Shown: positions 7,635-18,486, counted from the stretch's first letter. The stretch is DNA of 60,044 nt from Kiloniellaceae bacterium (GCA_021776095.1 JAJFGO010000089.1:1-60044), one strand, 5' to 3'. Translations and numbers: made by a program. Notes: generated by a model not told the origin, from the letters alone.

Positions 7635-9014
7635 ATGTCTGATGGGTTATTAATCACTCTCATTTCGATCGGCGTGACGCTTCTCTTCGTGTTGGGCGTG
7701 CCGATTTTCTTGATCATCGGCTTGTGGGTCATTGGGGTCAGCCTGGTCATCGACTTCACCCTCGCCAATATCGGGGTGACTCTGTACGAGGGCTTGAATT
7801 TCTTCGGGCTCTTGGCGCTGCCCCTGTTCATCCTCACCGGCGACCTGATCAATAAGGCGGGGATCGCCAAGCGGCTGGTCGATTTCGCTTATTCGATCCT
7901 CGGTTGGGTCCGGGGCGGGATGGGCATGTCGGCCTTGGGGGCTTGTGGGCTGTTCGCCGCGATCTCGGGGTCGAATTCGGCGACCACGGCCACGATCGGG
8001 TCGATCATGCATCCGGAGATGACCAAGACCGGTTACGACGCGAACTTCGCCGCCGCCACAGTGGCGGCCGGCGGCACCGTTGGCATCATCATCCCGCCCA
8101 GCATCATCTTCATCGTGTACGGGTTCTTGATGAACCTCTCGATCAGCGATTTGTTCGTGGGCGGTTTGATTCCCGGATTACTCATGGTCGTCGCCATGCA
8201 GGCGTGCTGTTGGTACATGTCCAGGAAGCACGGCTGGGGCGATCTCCACCGGCTCCAACTCAACAAGATCCTCCGGGCGACCGTCGGGGCCTGGCTCGGT
8301 TTCTTCGCTATCGGCCTGGTCATCTGGGGCATCTATTCGGGCAAGTTCTCCCCAACCGAGGCGGCCGGCGTCACGGCCGGATTCTGCCTTGTGGTCGGTG
8401 TGGTCATGTACCCCTTCGGGCGCTTGTTCGGGGTCAACAAGGACGGCAGCGTCGACGGCATGGCCATGGGGGCCACGCTGTTCGTCCCCGGCTTCTCTGT
8501 TCGGGACGTCCCGGACATCGTGCTTCGGTCAGGATTCATCACTGGCATGCTGGTGCCCCTGATCGCGATTTCAGTGGTCATGCAGCAAATCCTCTCGCTG
8601 CTCGGCGCAAAGGCCTTCGTGACCGATATGCTCTCCAATCTGGGGGGATATTATCCCATCCTTTTCGCCTGCATGCTCCTCGTGCTAGTCGCCGGAACCA
8701 TATTGGAGAGCCTGCCGAACACGATCATCCTGGCACCGATCCTGGCCCCCATCGCGGCCGGAATCGGGGTCGACCCGATTCATTTCGCGGTCGTTTTTCT
8801 GGTCGGCGACGCGATCGGCTTCATTACCCCGCCCTACGGTCTGAATCTCTATGTGGCGAGCGGGATCACCGGCATACCGTATTTTCGAATAGTACGAAGC
8901 GTCATGCCCTACTTATTGGCGCTGCTGATCGCATGGTTCCTGATCGCCTTGGTACCCGAACTGTCGACGATCCTTCTGTTCCAAGAGGGCGCCGGGGTTT
9001 ATCAACAGCAATAG
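7635..9014 (+). CDS. TRAP transporter large permease subunit, DctM type
   Basis: A 459-residue polytopic protein with about a dozen hydrophobic segments, matching the DctM family length (420-460) apart from a slightly long central loop around residues 255-285. Diagnostic pieces are GDLINKAGIAKRLVDFA near the N-terminal third, SGSNSATTATIGSIMHPEM, TVGIIIPPSIIFIVYG, and GDAIGFITPPYGLNLYV near the end. TAGGAGC overlaps the dctQ stop and sets the start. It is the translocating subunit of the TRAP system. Confidence 0.92.
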   Translation: MSDGLLITLISIGVTLLFVLGVPIFLIIGLWVIGVSLVIDFTLANIGVTLYEGLNFFGLLALPLFILTGDLINKAGIAKRLVDFAYSILGWVRGGMGMSALGACGLFAAISGSNSATTATIGSIMHPEMTKTGYDANFAAATVAAGGTVGIIIPPSIIFIVYGFLMNLSISDLFVGGLIPGLLMVVAMQACCWYMSRKHGWGDLHRLQLNKILRATVGAWLGFFAIGLVIWGIYSGKFSPTEAAGVTAGFCLVVGVVMYPFGRLFGVNKDGSVDGMAMGATLFVPGFSVRDVPDIVLRSGFITGMLVPLIAISVVMQQILSLLGAKAFVTDMLSNLGGYYPILFACMLLVLVAGTILESLPNTIILAPILAPIAAGIGVDPIHFAVVFLVGDAIGFITPPYGLNLYVASGITGIPYFRIVRSVMPYLLALLIAWFLIALVPELSTILLFQEGAGVYQQQ

Positions 9015-9080
9015 AGCTTTTTGTCAGCCATTGATCGAGCGAAGCCGGCTCGCATCTCAAAAATCCGAGGCGGCTTCACT

Positions 9081-9857
9081 ATGGCGATGAACGGAACCGA
9101 ACGCGACAAGGGCAAATCGTTTCTTCGGGTATTCCAGATACTCGATGCGGTCGTTGACCTGGCGGAACCCGTGACCCCGGCGGAGATTGGGGAGCGGGTC
9201 GGCTTGCCGGCGGCGACCGCCCACCGCCTCTGCCAGATGCTGCTTCGCGAACGGTTTCTGCAGTACGAGGTGGATGGCAAGCGCGTCTTGGCCGGACCCA
9301 GGACCTTCGATTTCGCCGGCCGCGTGCTGTCCGGCGCGCATCTCAATCTGGACCGCCGGGTCATTCTGCAAGACCTGGTGGACGAGGTCGGCGAGACCTG
9401 TAACGTCTCGATTCCGGGCGATCTGTCTATGACTTACGCGGACCGTGTCGAATCCGGCTGGCCCTTGCGGATACAGTTGATGACCGGCATGCAGGTGCCG
9501 TTCCATTGCACGGCCAGCGGCAAGTTGTACCTAAGCCAGCTGCCGCCGGAGAAACTTGAGCGCGTCCTGGCGGGCTACAAATTGAAACGCCTGACCAAAT
9601 CGACGATCACGGACCCCAGGGAATTCCGGCAAGAGCTAGCCAAGATCGAAAAGTCGGGATTCGGTTGGGACAATGAGGAATTTATCACCGGAATGGTGGC
9701 GGTTTCGGTGCCTATCCGGGATTCGAAGGGCCGGTTTTGCGCGGCGATCGCGGTTCACGGGCCAACTGCGCGGATGTCGCTGAGCGCCGCGCGAAAGCGG
9801 CTGCCGGCCATGCGCCGCGCGGCCCAGAAGGTTGAGGCCCTGATCGAATCGCAATGA
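9081..9857 (+). CDS. IclR-family transcriptional regulator
   Basis: A 258-residue regulator. An N-terminal winged helix (residues about 10-70: FLRVFQILDAV, then VTPAEIGERVGLPAATAHRLCQML) is followed by the IclR effector domain, with the family's FHCTASGKLYLSQL motif and the C-terminal GMVAVSVPIRDSKGRFCAAIAVHG. The frame opens at a TTG at 9021, but residues before 9081 do not resemble the family, so I start at the ATG at 9081; the one at 9087 is also possible. It lies 66 bases after dctM on the same strand, so it probably controls the TRAP transporter and the divergent GMC gene through the repeat at 5602-5638. Confidence 0.88.
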   Translation: MAMNGTERDKGKSFLRVFQILDAVVDLAEPVTPAEIGERVGLPAATAHRLCQMLLRERFLQYEVDGKRVLAGPRTFDFAGRVLSGAHLNLDRRVILQDLVDEVGETCNVSIPGDLSMTYADRVESGWPLRIQLMTGMQVPFHCTASGKLYLSQLPPEKLERVLAGYKLKRLTKSTITDPREFRQELAKIEKSGFGWDNEEFITGMVAVSVPIRDSKGRFCAAIAVHGPTARMSLSAARKRLPAMRRAAQKVEALIESQ

Positions 9858-9968
9858 CGGCCGAGCCGGCGCCGGGCAGGCCCCTTCCCGGCAAGAGGGG
9901 GCGGGCCGGCGGACCGCGTCAAGAATGGCACGCCGGCCCTTGCGATTGAGTTCGCCCCTCCCCTCGGT

Positions 9969-10829
9969 TCAGGCCTTCCCGGCGATCTGGGCGACGGCCT
10001 CGTCGGTCGACCACAGGGCGTTGGCGATATAGCGGAAGTTGATCAAGGCGGCGAGATAACCGTCGCCTTCCGGCAACATCGCCGCCGCCGTCGCATCCTT
10101 GACCACCGCGACCTCGAAGCCCATTTCGAGCAGCTCCCGCAGGTGGGCCTCAACGCAAAGGTTTGCGGACATGCCGGCCAGGATCACCTGATCGACGTGG
10201 GCCTTGCGCAACTGCAAGGCCAAGTCGTTCTGCTCCGGGCCATAGACCTTATGCGGCGAGCAGATGATGGTCTTTCCATCGTGAATGTAGTCCTTGTACT
10301 CGGGCATGAAATCGGCGCCCGAGCCATCGAACTTGGAAACATCGTAGGCGCTCTTGCGGTCGAACATGCCGATCGCGTGCATCAGCTTTTCCAGGGGCCC
10401 GCCAAAACTCCAGCCATGATCCGTCGGATAGTAGTAGTGCGGCGAGATGGCAACCGTCATATCCGCGGTCTTGGCGGCGGCGAACAGGCGCTTGATGTTA
10501 TTCACCGTCCCGTGCTGTTCCACGCTCTTGCCGACCACGCCCCAGGTCACACCCTTGGGGCTGAGGAAGTCGATTTGCGGATCGGTGACCACTAGGGCGG
10601 CGCGCTTGCGATTGAGTTTGAAGCCGGTTTCCGGCAGGGCGCCCTTTTCAGGCGGCGCATAGGGATCGCCCGCGGCCTGCGCGGCACGGCCACCGGCGGC
10701 CAGGGCCACGGCCGCCCCGGCGGCGACACCGCCTTTCAAGAGAGCACGGCGCGCGAGCGGTGGGCCGCCGCGGCGCTCGCTCTGGGTGGCACGGGATTTC
10801 GGGTCGTGGCTGTGATTATGGTCGCACAT
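9969..10829 (-). CDS. isochorismatase-family cysteine hydrolase with Tat signal
   Basis: A 286-residue protein. Residues 1-53 form a twin-arginine signal (A26-R27-R28-A-L-L-K, then a small-residue hydrophobic stretch ending AAQA). The rest is the isochorismatase/nicotinamidase fold with the full catalytic triad: Asp83 in VVTDPQIDF, Lys194 in SPHKVYG and Cys225 in GMSANLCVEAH. AGGAG precedes the ATG. The enzyme would therefore hydrolyse an amide- or vinyl-ether-type substrate in the periplasm, unusual for a fold that is mostly cytoplasmic. It is divergent from an AraC regulator about 210 bases away, its likely controller. The substrate is unknown. Confidence 0.88.
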   Translation of the reverse strand: MCDHNHSHDPKSRATQSERRGGPPLARRALLKGGVAAGAAVALAAGGRAAQAAGDPYAPPEKGALPETGFKLNRKRAALVVTDPQIDFLSPKGVTWGVVGKSVEQHGTVNNIKRLFAAAKTADMTVAISPHYYYPTDHGWSFGGPLEKLMHAIGMFDRKSAYDVSKFDGSGADFMPEYKDYIHDGKTIICSPHKVYGPEQNDLALQLRKAHVDQVILAGMSANLCVEAHLRELLEMGFEVAVVKDATAAAMLPEGDGYLAALINFRYIANALWSTDEAVAQIAGKA

Positions 10830-11042
10830 CGGGGTTTGCTCCTAATCAGGTTCATGACGAAGCCTCAGCCTAGGCCGGCTGGGCGTGTTAAATCCGCCAG
10901 GAGTCGTACCGTTGCGAAATGCACCTCACAGTTTCGTGTGCGCGCCGCCCCAGGCGCCGCCCATCGGCTAAGCTAGAGGGCGTTTGGGTTTCACTCGACC
11001 GCCACCCGGGCCTTTGTCCCGGGCCCGATCAACGAGGAGTCC

Positions 11043-11981
11043 ATGACCGCGCTCGACAAGCTCCTGTCCGCTTTCGACGTCGAGGTTGAACCTTTCGCCA
11101 TCTGCGACGTGCGCCAAGGCTGGCGTCTGGATTTGGGTGGGCAGGGTTTCGTTACGGTGCACTATGCCTTACGCGGCTCCGGCGGTTTACGGTTGGGCGC
11201 CGCGCCGCTGATCCGCTTCGGTCCCGACACCATCATTATCGTGCCGCGCGGCATGTCGCAGAGCATCGGCGCGCAAAGCGCCGCGCAATCCTCGCCCGGC
11301 GACGAGGCGGTCTGCGTCGGTCTGCCGGAAGGCCTGCGCTGGCTGCAGGCCGGCGACGGCGCACCCGATATCATGATCGCCTGCGGCCGGGTGCGCGCGA
11401 CCTATGGCGCCGGCACCGGGGTCTTCGACCTGCTGAACGAGCCGATCCTGGAAACCTTCCCGGCCGAGCATCCGATCGCGCCCGCGTTCCGGACCCTGTT
11501 ATCGGAGTTGTCGGACCCGCGTCTGGGCAGCACGGCCCTGGCCGAGGCCCTGATGAAGCAATGCCTGATCTTCACCCTGCGCCGCCTAGCCGAGCGGCGG
11601 GACGCGCGCCTGCCCTGGCTGCGGGCGCTCGACGACCCGCGGCTGAGCGCGGCGGTGGAGATGATGATGTCCTATCCGGAACGCGAATGCAGTGTGGAAG
11701 AATTGGCGGCGTTGGCCGGCATGAGCCGATCTAGCTTCGGCGCCCATTTCGCTCGCGCCTTCGGCCGCGCGCCGCACAGCTTCTTGATGGAAAACCGCCT
11801 GCGCCAGGCCGCCCATTTCCTGGCCACCACCGACCTGCCGGTCAAAACCATCGCGGGCAAGATCGGCTACCGCAGCCGGAGCAACTTCTCCCGCGCCTTC
11901 AAGGTCATGTACGGCATCGACCCGAACGCCTATCGGCAGAACATCGCGCATCATGGCGACCTGGAGGAGGCTGGAGACTAG
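11043..11981 (+). CDS. AraC-family transcriptional regulator with cupin-type sensor domain
   Basis: A 312-residue protein. The N-terminal half (about 1-190) looks like the cupin-type ligand domain of AraC_binding/Cupin_6 regulators (GFVTVHYALRGSGGLRLG, then PDTIIIVPRGMSQSIG). The C-terminal 100 residues hold two helix-turn-helix motifs: CSVEELAALAGMSRSSFGAHF, and the signature around KTIAGKIGYRSRSNFSRAFK with the terminal GIDPNAYRQ. AACGAGGAG precedes the ATG. It is divergent from the exported hydrolase, so it probably regulates that gene. The stop codon lies inside the palindromic repeat that follows. Confidence 0.9.
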   Translation: MTALDKLLSAFDVEVEPFAICDVRQGWRLDLGGQGFVTVHYALRGSGGLRLGAAPLIRFGPDTIIIVPRGMSQSIGAQSAAQSSPGDEAVCVGLPEGLRWLQAGDGAPDIMIACGRVRATYGAGTGVFDLLNEPILETFPAEHPIAPAFRTLLSELSDPRLGSTALAEALMKQCLIFTLRRLAERRDARLPWLRALDDPRLSAAVEMMMSYPERECSVEELAALAGMSRSSFGAHFARAFGRAPHSFLMENRLRQAAHFLATTDLPVKTIAGKIGYRSRSNFSRAFKVMYGIDPNAYRQNIAHHGDLEEAGD

Positions 11982-12043
11982 AGCAGCATCCGTTCAGTTG
12001 GAATCGCTTTCGGCGATCCAAAAGAACGGATAAAGCTGCTCTA
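11979..12043. repeat. large palindromic intergenic element, copy 1
   Basis: A 65-base imperfect palindrome built from nested arms: TAGAGCAGC/GCTGCTCTA (9 bp), ATCCGTTC/GAACGGAT (8 bp), TTGG/CCAA and ATCGC/GCGAT around a short loop. The first three bases are the stop codon of the AraC gene. It resembles the dispersed REP-like elements seen between alphaproteobacterial genes and may end transcription, although no T-run follows. Confidence 0.7.
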
Positions 12044-12056
12044 CCTCATTGAAGAA

Positions 12057-12118
12057 TAGAGCAATTTTATCCGGACGATCTGAACCGTATCGGTTCAAAT
12101 CGTTCGAATATTGCGCTA
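12057..12118. repeat. large palindromic intergenic element, copy 2
   Basis: A second 62-base palindrome 13 bases after the first. Its outer arms TAGAGCAAT/ATTGCGCTA carry one mismatch. Inside are CGGACGAT/ATCGTTCG with a G-T pair, and TGAACCG/CGGTTCA around a TAT loop. It shares the TAGAGCA end with copy 1 but has a different core, so the pair looks like two members of a family rather than a simple duplication. Confidence 0.68.
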
Positions 12119-12172
12119 GAGGACGTCTGATTCAAGCCGCGCCGCTTCGATAGCGCGTGAGCGGAACACGCT

Positions 12173-12652
12173 TTAGTCCCGGTCCGGTTCGTCGTCCGTA
12201 TCGGTCAACAGGCGCCGGTATTGAACCCATTGGGGATCGCGCCCGCAACGCACTTGGACCGGCAGACCGTTTTCAACGACCACGGCCTTTACGTAGCTCG
12301 ACACTGTATCGCCGCTGTCGGCATAGAGAGTCCACTCCTTGGATCCCGTCGCCGTCGAGACGATGGCCAAGCAGGCATTCATGCGCCCTTCCACGGCCTC
12401 GACCAGAAGATCCTCGAAGAAGTCCATGCGCGCGCTCTCGGCCTCGTTCGGCAGGCCGTCGGGTTCCGGGTCGTAGTCCCACACGATGGCGACCAGGTCG
12501 CCATAGGCCTCGATCTCGATATGGTGGGGAACTTCGGCGATCAGGCGCAGGATGGCGGGACAACCGGCGACCTCGTGCAAGCAAACCAGCCAATAATCTT
12601 CGTCCGCTTCGTCCATGTCCGGCTGGATGGACACCTCGGATAGATCGGCCAA
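12173..12652 (-). CDS. DUF695-like protein
   Basis: A 159-residue acidic soluble protein. The C-terminal part (EWTLYADSGDTVSSYVKAVV, then GRDPQWVQYRRLL) resembles DUF695, whose members end with a DPEWxxYRxLL-type motif. The role is unknown. The start is a TTG at 12652, supported by GGGAG seven bases upstream; the nearby ATG at 12659 is in another frame and runs straight into a stop. There is no operon partner: lepA ends downstream after about 240 bases containing no gene, and the palindromic repeats lie on the other side. Confidence 0.7.
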   Translation of the reverse strand: MADLSEVSIQPDMDEADEDYWLVCLHEVAGCPAILRLIAEVPHHIEIEAYGDLVAIVWDYDPEPDGLPNEAESARMDFFEDLLVEAVEGRMNACLAIVSTATGSKEWTLYADSGDTVSSYVKAVVVENGLPVQVRCGRDPQWVQYRRLLTDTDDEPDRD

Positions 12653-12890
12653 GCTACATCTCCCGTCGCGGCGGTGGCGGTGGCGCTCCTAGGCCCGGCC
12701 CTAAGCAAGATGCCGAGGAGCCGAAGGTTGCGAGGGCGCGCCCGCGTACCCCGAAAGCATGCCCGAGGCCTGGTTAGAATTTCGCTAAAGGAGAGATTCT
12801 TATCTGTTTTCCGGGGCTTGGCGGATGCCAGCGCCGGGCCGGAGGGGCTGGGAGACTACGGCCGTGCCGAGCCAGCCGGGCGCGATCTCC

Positions 12891-14693
<1,803 letters not shown>

Positions 14694-14702
14694 GGCGCGG
14701 TG

Positions 14703-14731
14703 GCTATAGCACCGCCCGGGGGAGCCGCCAA
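14703..14731 (-). promoter_or_regulatory. sigma-70-type promoter of lepA
   Basis: Minus strand: -35 TTGGCG (14731-14726), 17-base spacer, -10 TATAGC (14708-14703). The predicted start of transcription is near 14696, only about three bases before the lepA ATG at 14693. Confidence 0.5.
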
Positions 14732-14799
14732 GGGGGCCGGAAAGTCACCCCAAACCTGGCTCCAAGACGCTATAGCTGAACCTGGGAGGGCGGCACCCC

Positions 14800-15315
14800 A
14801 TGACGGACCTGATCCAAAATTTCCAGCGCCTGGCGCGCTATAACAGCCTGGCCAATGAGCGGCTTTACGACGCCTGCGCGCAACTCAGCGATGCAGCCCG
14901 CAAGCAGACGCGGCCGGCCTTTTTCGGCTCGATCCACGGCACCCTCAACCACATCCTGGTTGGCGACCGGATTTGGCTCGCTCGCTTCGAGGGCGGCCAA
15001 GCGCCGTCTACCGGCCTGGACGCGATCCTGTACGAGAACTTCGAAGAGCTTCGGGAGGCGCGGAAAACAGAGGATTCGCGCATAGAGGACTTCGCTTATG
15101 GCCTGACGCCAGCGTTTCTTTCCAGCACGATGTCTTATGTTAACAACGCAGGCCTAGCGTTCGACGACCCGGTGGAGATCCTGGTCCCGCACCTCTTCAA
15201 CCACCAGACCCACCACCGCGGCCAAGTCCACGACATGCTGAGCCAAACCGAGGTGCCGCCGCCCAGCCTGGACCTGCACCGCGTCCTGAAGCCGGCGCCG
15301 GACCCAAAGGAGTAA
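14800..15315 (+). CDS. DinB-family protein (putative metal-dependent hydrolase/transferase)
   Basis: A 171-residue four-helix-bundle protein of the DinB/YfiT superfamily. The metal-binding histidines are in place: H46 and H51 in the SIHGTLNHIL motif, and the cluster H135-x2-H138-H139-x3-H143 in LFNHQTHHRGQVHDML. The family binds Zn or Ni and includes thiol transferases and stress proteins, so the exact reaction is open. GGGAGG precedes the ATG. The gene is followed 6 bases later by map on the same strand, so the two are probably co-transcribed. Confidence 0.88.
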   Translation: MTDLIQNFQRLARYNSLANERLYDACAQLSDAARKQTRPAFFGSIHGTLNHILVGDRIWLARFEGGQAPSTGLDAILYENFEELREARKTEDSRIEDFAYGLTPAFLSSTMSYVNNAGLAFDDPVEILVPHLFNHQTHHRGQVHDMLSQTEVPPPSLDLHRVLKPAPDPKE

Positions 15316-15321
15316 CGGCCC

Positions 15322-16059
15322 ATGACCATAGGATCGGATGACGACCTGACCGGCCTGAAGGAAATTGGCCGTATCGTCCGCGAGTGCTTGATGGAGATGG
15401 CGCGGCAGGTCCGGGCGGGCGTGGCGACCGCAGAACTTGACGAAATCGGTGGCCGTTTTCTAGCTGCGCGCGGCGCACGTTCCGCACCCCGGCTTGCGTA
15501 TAATTTTCCCGGACATACCTGTATCAGTGTGAACGACGAGGCGGCCCATGGCATTCCGGGCACGCGGGTTCTGCGGAACGGCGACCTGGTGAACGTCGAC
15601 GTCTCGGCCGAGTTAAACGGCTATTGGGCCGATACCGGCAGCAGCTTTCCGGTCGGACCGGTCGCGGCGAAAGTTGAGCGGTTGTGCGGTTTCACCAAGA
15701 CGGCGTTGCGCAAGGCGATCTATAGCGCCAGGGCGAGCCGCCCGATCAACGCTATTGGCCGTGCCGTGGAGCGCGAGGCCACGCGAGGCGGATACAATGT
15801 AATCCCCGATCTGGCCGGGCATGGGGTTGGCCGGGGTATCCATGAACCGCCGACCGTCGCCAATGTCTATGTGGCCGGCAATCGGAAGCGCCTGAACGAA
15901 GGCTTGGTCATCACCATCGAGCCCTTCCTGACGGAAGGGGCGGGCACCATAGTTCAAGCCGACGATGGCTGGACTCTCAAGACCGCCGACGGTGCCCTCT
16001 CGGCCCAATATGAGCACACCTTGGTGATCACGAAGGGCCACCCCATTGTGGTGACCTGA
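15322..16059 (+). CDS. map: type I methionine aminopeptidase
   Basis: A 245-residue enzyme that removes the initiator Met from nascent proteins. The five metal ligands of the pita-bread fold are recognisable: the two Asp in VNVDVSAELNGYWADTGSSF, the His in GHGVGRGIHE, the Glu in TIEPFL and the Glu in YEHTLVIT. The first conserved His of the family is in NDEAAHGIPG. It lies immediately behind the DinB-like gene and is convergent with pheT, whose stop is 9 bases away. It could be one of several map copies in the genome. Confidence 0.93.
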   Translation: MTIGSDDDLTGLKEIGRIVRECLMEMARQVRAGVATAELDEIGGRFLAARGARSAPRLAYNFPGHTCISVNDEAAHGIPGTRVLRNGDLVNVDVSAELNGYWADTGSSFPVGPVAAKVERLCGFTKTALRKAIYSARASRPINAIGRAVEREATRGGYNVIPDLAGHGVGRGIHEPPTVANVYVAGNRKRLNEGLVITIEPFLTEGAGTIVQADDGWTLKTADGALSAQYEHTLVITKGHPIVVT

Positions 16060-16068
16060 GGCGCCCGC

Positions 16069-18486
16069 CTAGCCCCTGAGCACCCCGCCGGTCGACTTGG
16101 CGACGGCGGCGACGATCTTGGCGGCAACGGCCTCGATCTCCGGGTCGGTCAGGGTGCGGTCCTTGGGTTGCAGGGTGACCGCGATGGCGAGCGACTTCTG
16201 GCCATCCTCGACCCCCTTGCCGGTGTAGACGTCGAAGAGATCGACCTTGGCGATCAGGGCCTTGTCGGCCCCCTTGGCGGCGCGCATCAGCTTGTCGGCT
16301 GGCACCTCGGCATCGACCAGGAAGGCGAAATCGCGCTCGACCGCCTGAAACGGCGAGAGTGCCGGCGGCGCCTTGAGCTTGCCGTCCTTGGCGCGCGGCA
16401 GGGGCAGGCGATCCATAAAGACCTCAAAGGCCGCCGCGGGCCCGCGCAGGCCAAAGCCGGACAGCACCCGGGGGTGCAACTCGCCGAATTGAGCCAGGAT
16501 ATTGGGCCCCAGGCGCAGCACGGCGGCGCGGCCCGGGTGATACCAATCCGGCGCTTCGCGGGTGGTTTGCAGTTTTTCGACCGGCGCGCCGCAGGCCTCG
16601 AGCACCGCCAGGGCATCGCCCTTGGCGTCCAGGGCATCGACGCCGCGCTGAGCGGCCGCCCAGTGTCGCCGGTCCGCCGGGCCGGCGCGCAAGCCGGCCG
16701 CGACCCGGGCTTGCCCCTTCGGCGTGGCGTCGGCGTATTGCGGGCCGATCTCGAACAAGGCCGCCTCGTTCAGGCCCCGGTCCGCGTTGTGCGCCGCGGC
16801 GGCGACCAGACCGGGCAAGACGCTGGGCCGCATGACGTCCAGGTCGGCGCTGATCGGGTTGTCCAAACGCAAGGCCGCCGCGCCGCCACCGAACAGCGCC
16901 GCCTCGCCGCCCGAGACGAAGGAAAAGGTCACCGCCTCCTCCAGCCCGCGCCAAGCCAGCGCCGTGCGCGCCATGGAGACGCGCTTTTGCGCCAAGGTGA
17001 TCGCCGCGTGCGGCAGGTCGGTCTCGCGGGCGAGCGGCAAGGCCGGGATGGTTTCGAAGCCGTGGATACGCAGCACCTCCTCGACCAGGCAGGCCTCGTC
17101 CTCCACGTCGGGGCGCCAACCGGGCACCATGACATCAAGGCTGTCGTCGCCAACCGCGCCGCCGTTCTTGGCAACCTCGAAGCCCAAATCGGCCAAGATA
17201 CGGGCTTGCTCGGCGGCCGGCACCTCGACCCCGCCCAAGGCGGCAACCCGCGCTAAGCGAAGGGATACCCGCCGGTCGCATGCCGGCAGCGCGCCGGCGC
17301 TGACCACATGGCTCGCCTCGCCGCCGCAGATCTCCAGGATCAGGCGGGCCGCCACCTCGGTGCCCCAAACGGCCGACTGCGGGTCCAGGCCGCGTTCAAA
17401 GCGATAGCGGGCGTCGGACAGGATGCCCAGCTTGCGCCCGGTCGCGGCGGTGCGCACCGGGTCGAACAAGGCGACCTCGAGGAACACATCGGTGGTCTCC
17501 GCGGTCACGCCGGAATGCTCGCCGCCCATGACGCCGCCGATACCCTCGGGACCGTTCTGGTCGGCGATGACCACCATCTCGGGCGCCAGGCGGTAGGTCT
17601 CGCCGTCGAGGGCCAGAATCTCCTCGCCCGCGCGCGCCATGCGCATGGTCGGGTCGCCTTGGACCTTGGCGGCATCGAAGACGTGCAGCGGCCGGTTCAG
17701 ATCGTAGGTCACATAGTTGGTGATATCGACCAGAGCCGAGATCGGGCGCAAGCCGATGGCGCGCAGGCGCGCCTGCATCCAGGCCGGGCTGGGGCCGTTC
17801 TTGACCTTGCGGAAAGTGCGGCCCGCGACATAAGGGCAGACATCCTGCAAGTCGCCGGGCAGGTCGCGGCGCCAGGCGAGCGGGCTGTCGAAGCTCCCTG
17901 GCACGGGCGACATCTCGACCGGCTTCAGGGTGCCCAGGCCGGCCGCGGCCAGGTCGCGCGCAATGCCGCGCACGCCCAGGCAATCGCCCCGGTTGGGCGT
18001 GATCGCGACGTCGATGACCGGATCGTCCAGTCCCGCAATCTGAGCGAAGGGCGTTCCAACCTTGGCCTCGGCGCCGACCTCGATGATGCCCTCATGTTCG
18101 TCGGAAATGCCCATCTCGCGTTCCGAGACCAGCATGCCATTGGACTTCTCACCCCGGATTTCGCCGGATTTCAGCACCATGTCGGTACCGGGAACGTAGC
18201 TGCCGGAGGGCGCGAAAATGCCTTTCATGCCGGTCCGCGCGTTGGGCGCGCCGCAGACCACCTGCACAACCTCATCGCCGGTATCGACCAGACAGACCCG
18301 CAGGCGGTCGGCATTGGGATGCTGTTTGGCCTCCTTGACATAGGCCACCTTGAACGGCGCCAGGTCCTTGGCCCGGTCCTCGATGCCCTCGACCTCCAGA
18401 CCGATCATGGAGAGCTTGGCCGCGATCTCCTCCAGGTTCACCCGGGTGTCCAGGTGGTCCTTGAGCCAGTTCAGGGTGAATTTCAT
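16069..18486 (-). CDS. pheT: phenylalanyl-tRNA synthetase beta subunit
   Basis: An 805-residue subunit of the alpha2-beta2 PheRS that charges tRNA-Phe. Domains in order: an N-terminal EMAP/OB tRNA-binding domain (about 40-150), the B3/B4 editing core (about 210-390), the B5 domain, a catalytic-like module, and the C-terminal anticodon-binding FDX-ACB domain (about 710-805: FQAVERDFAFLVDAEVPADK). Normally pheT directly follows pheS; here pheS lies more than 5 kb away behind four opposite-strand genes, so pheT must have its own promoter between 18487 and 18606. I see no strong match to a promoter consensus there. Confidence 0.97.
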   Translation of the reverse strand: MKFTLNWLKDHLDTRVNLEEIAAKLSMIGLEVEGIEDRAKDLAPFKVAYVKEAKQHPNADRLRVCLVDTGDEVVQVVCGAPNARTGMKGIFAPSGSYVPGTDMVLKSGEIRGEKSNGMLVSEREMGISDEHEGIIEVGAEAKVGTPFAQIAGLDDPVIDVAITPNRGDCLGVRGIARDLAAAGLGTLKPVEMSPVPGSFDSPLAWRRDLPGDLQDVCPYVAGRTFRKVKNGPSPAWMQARLRAIGLRPISALVDITNYVTYDLNRPLHVFDAAKVQGDPTMRMARAGEEILALDGETYRLAPEMVVIADQNGPEGIGGVMGGEHSGVTAETTDVFLEVALFDPVRTAATGRKLGILSDARYRFERGLDPQSAVWGTEVAARLILEICGGEASHVVSAGALPACDRRVSLRLARVAALGGVEVPAAEQARILADLGFEVAKNGGAVGDDSLDVMVPGWRPDVEDEACLVEEVLRIHGFETIPALPLARETDLPHAAITLAQKRVSMARTALAWRGLEEAVTFSFVSGGEAALFGGGAAALRLDNPISADLDVMRPSVLPGLVAAAAHNADRGLNEAALFEIGPQYADATPKGQARVAAGLRAGPADRRHWAAAQRGVDALDAKGDALAVLEACGAPVEKLQTTREAPDWYHPGRAAVLRLGPNILAQFGELHPRVLSGFGLRGPAAAFEVFMDRLPLPRAKDGKLKAPPALSPFQAVERDFAFLVDAEVPADKLMRAAKGADKALIAKVDLFDVYTGKGVEDGQKSLAIAVTLQPKDRTLTDPEIEAVAAKIVAAVAKSTGGVLRG

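Noticed and set aside
9021-9080. TTG start extending the IclR protein by 20 residues
   Set aside because: The extra residues do not resemble the family N-terminus and no ribosome binding site precedes the TTG.
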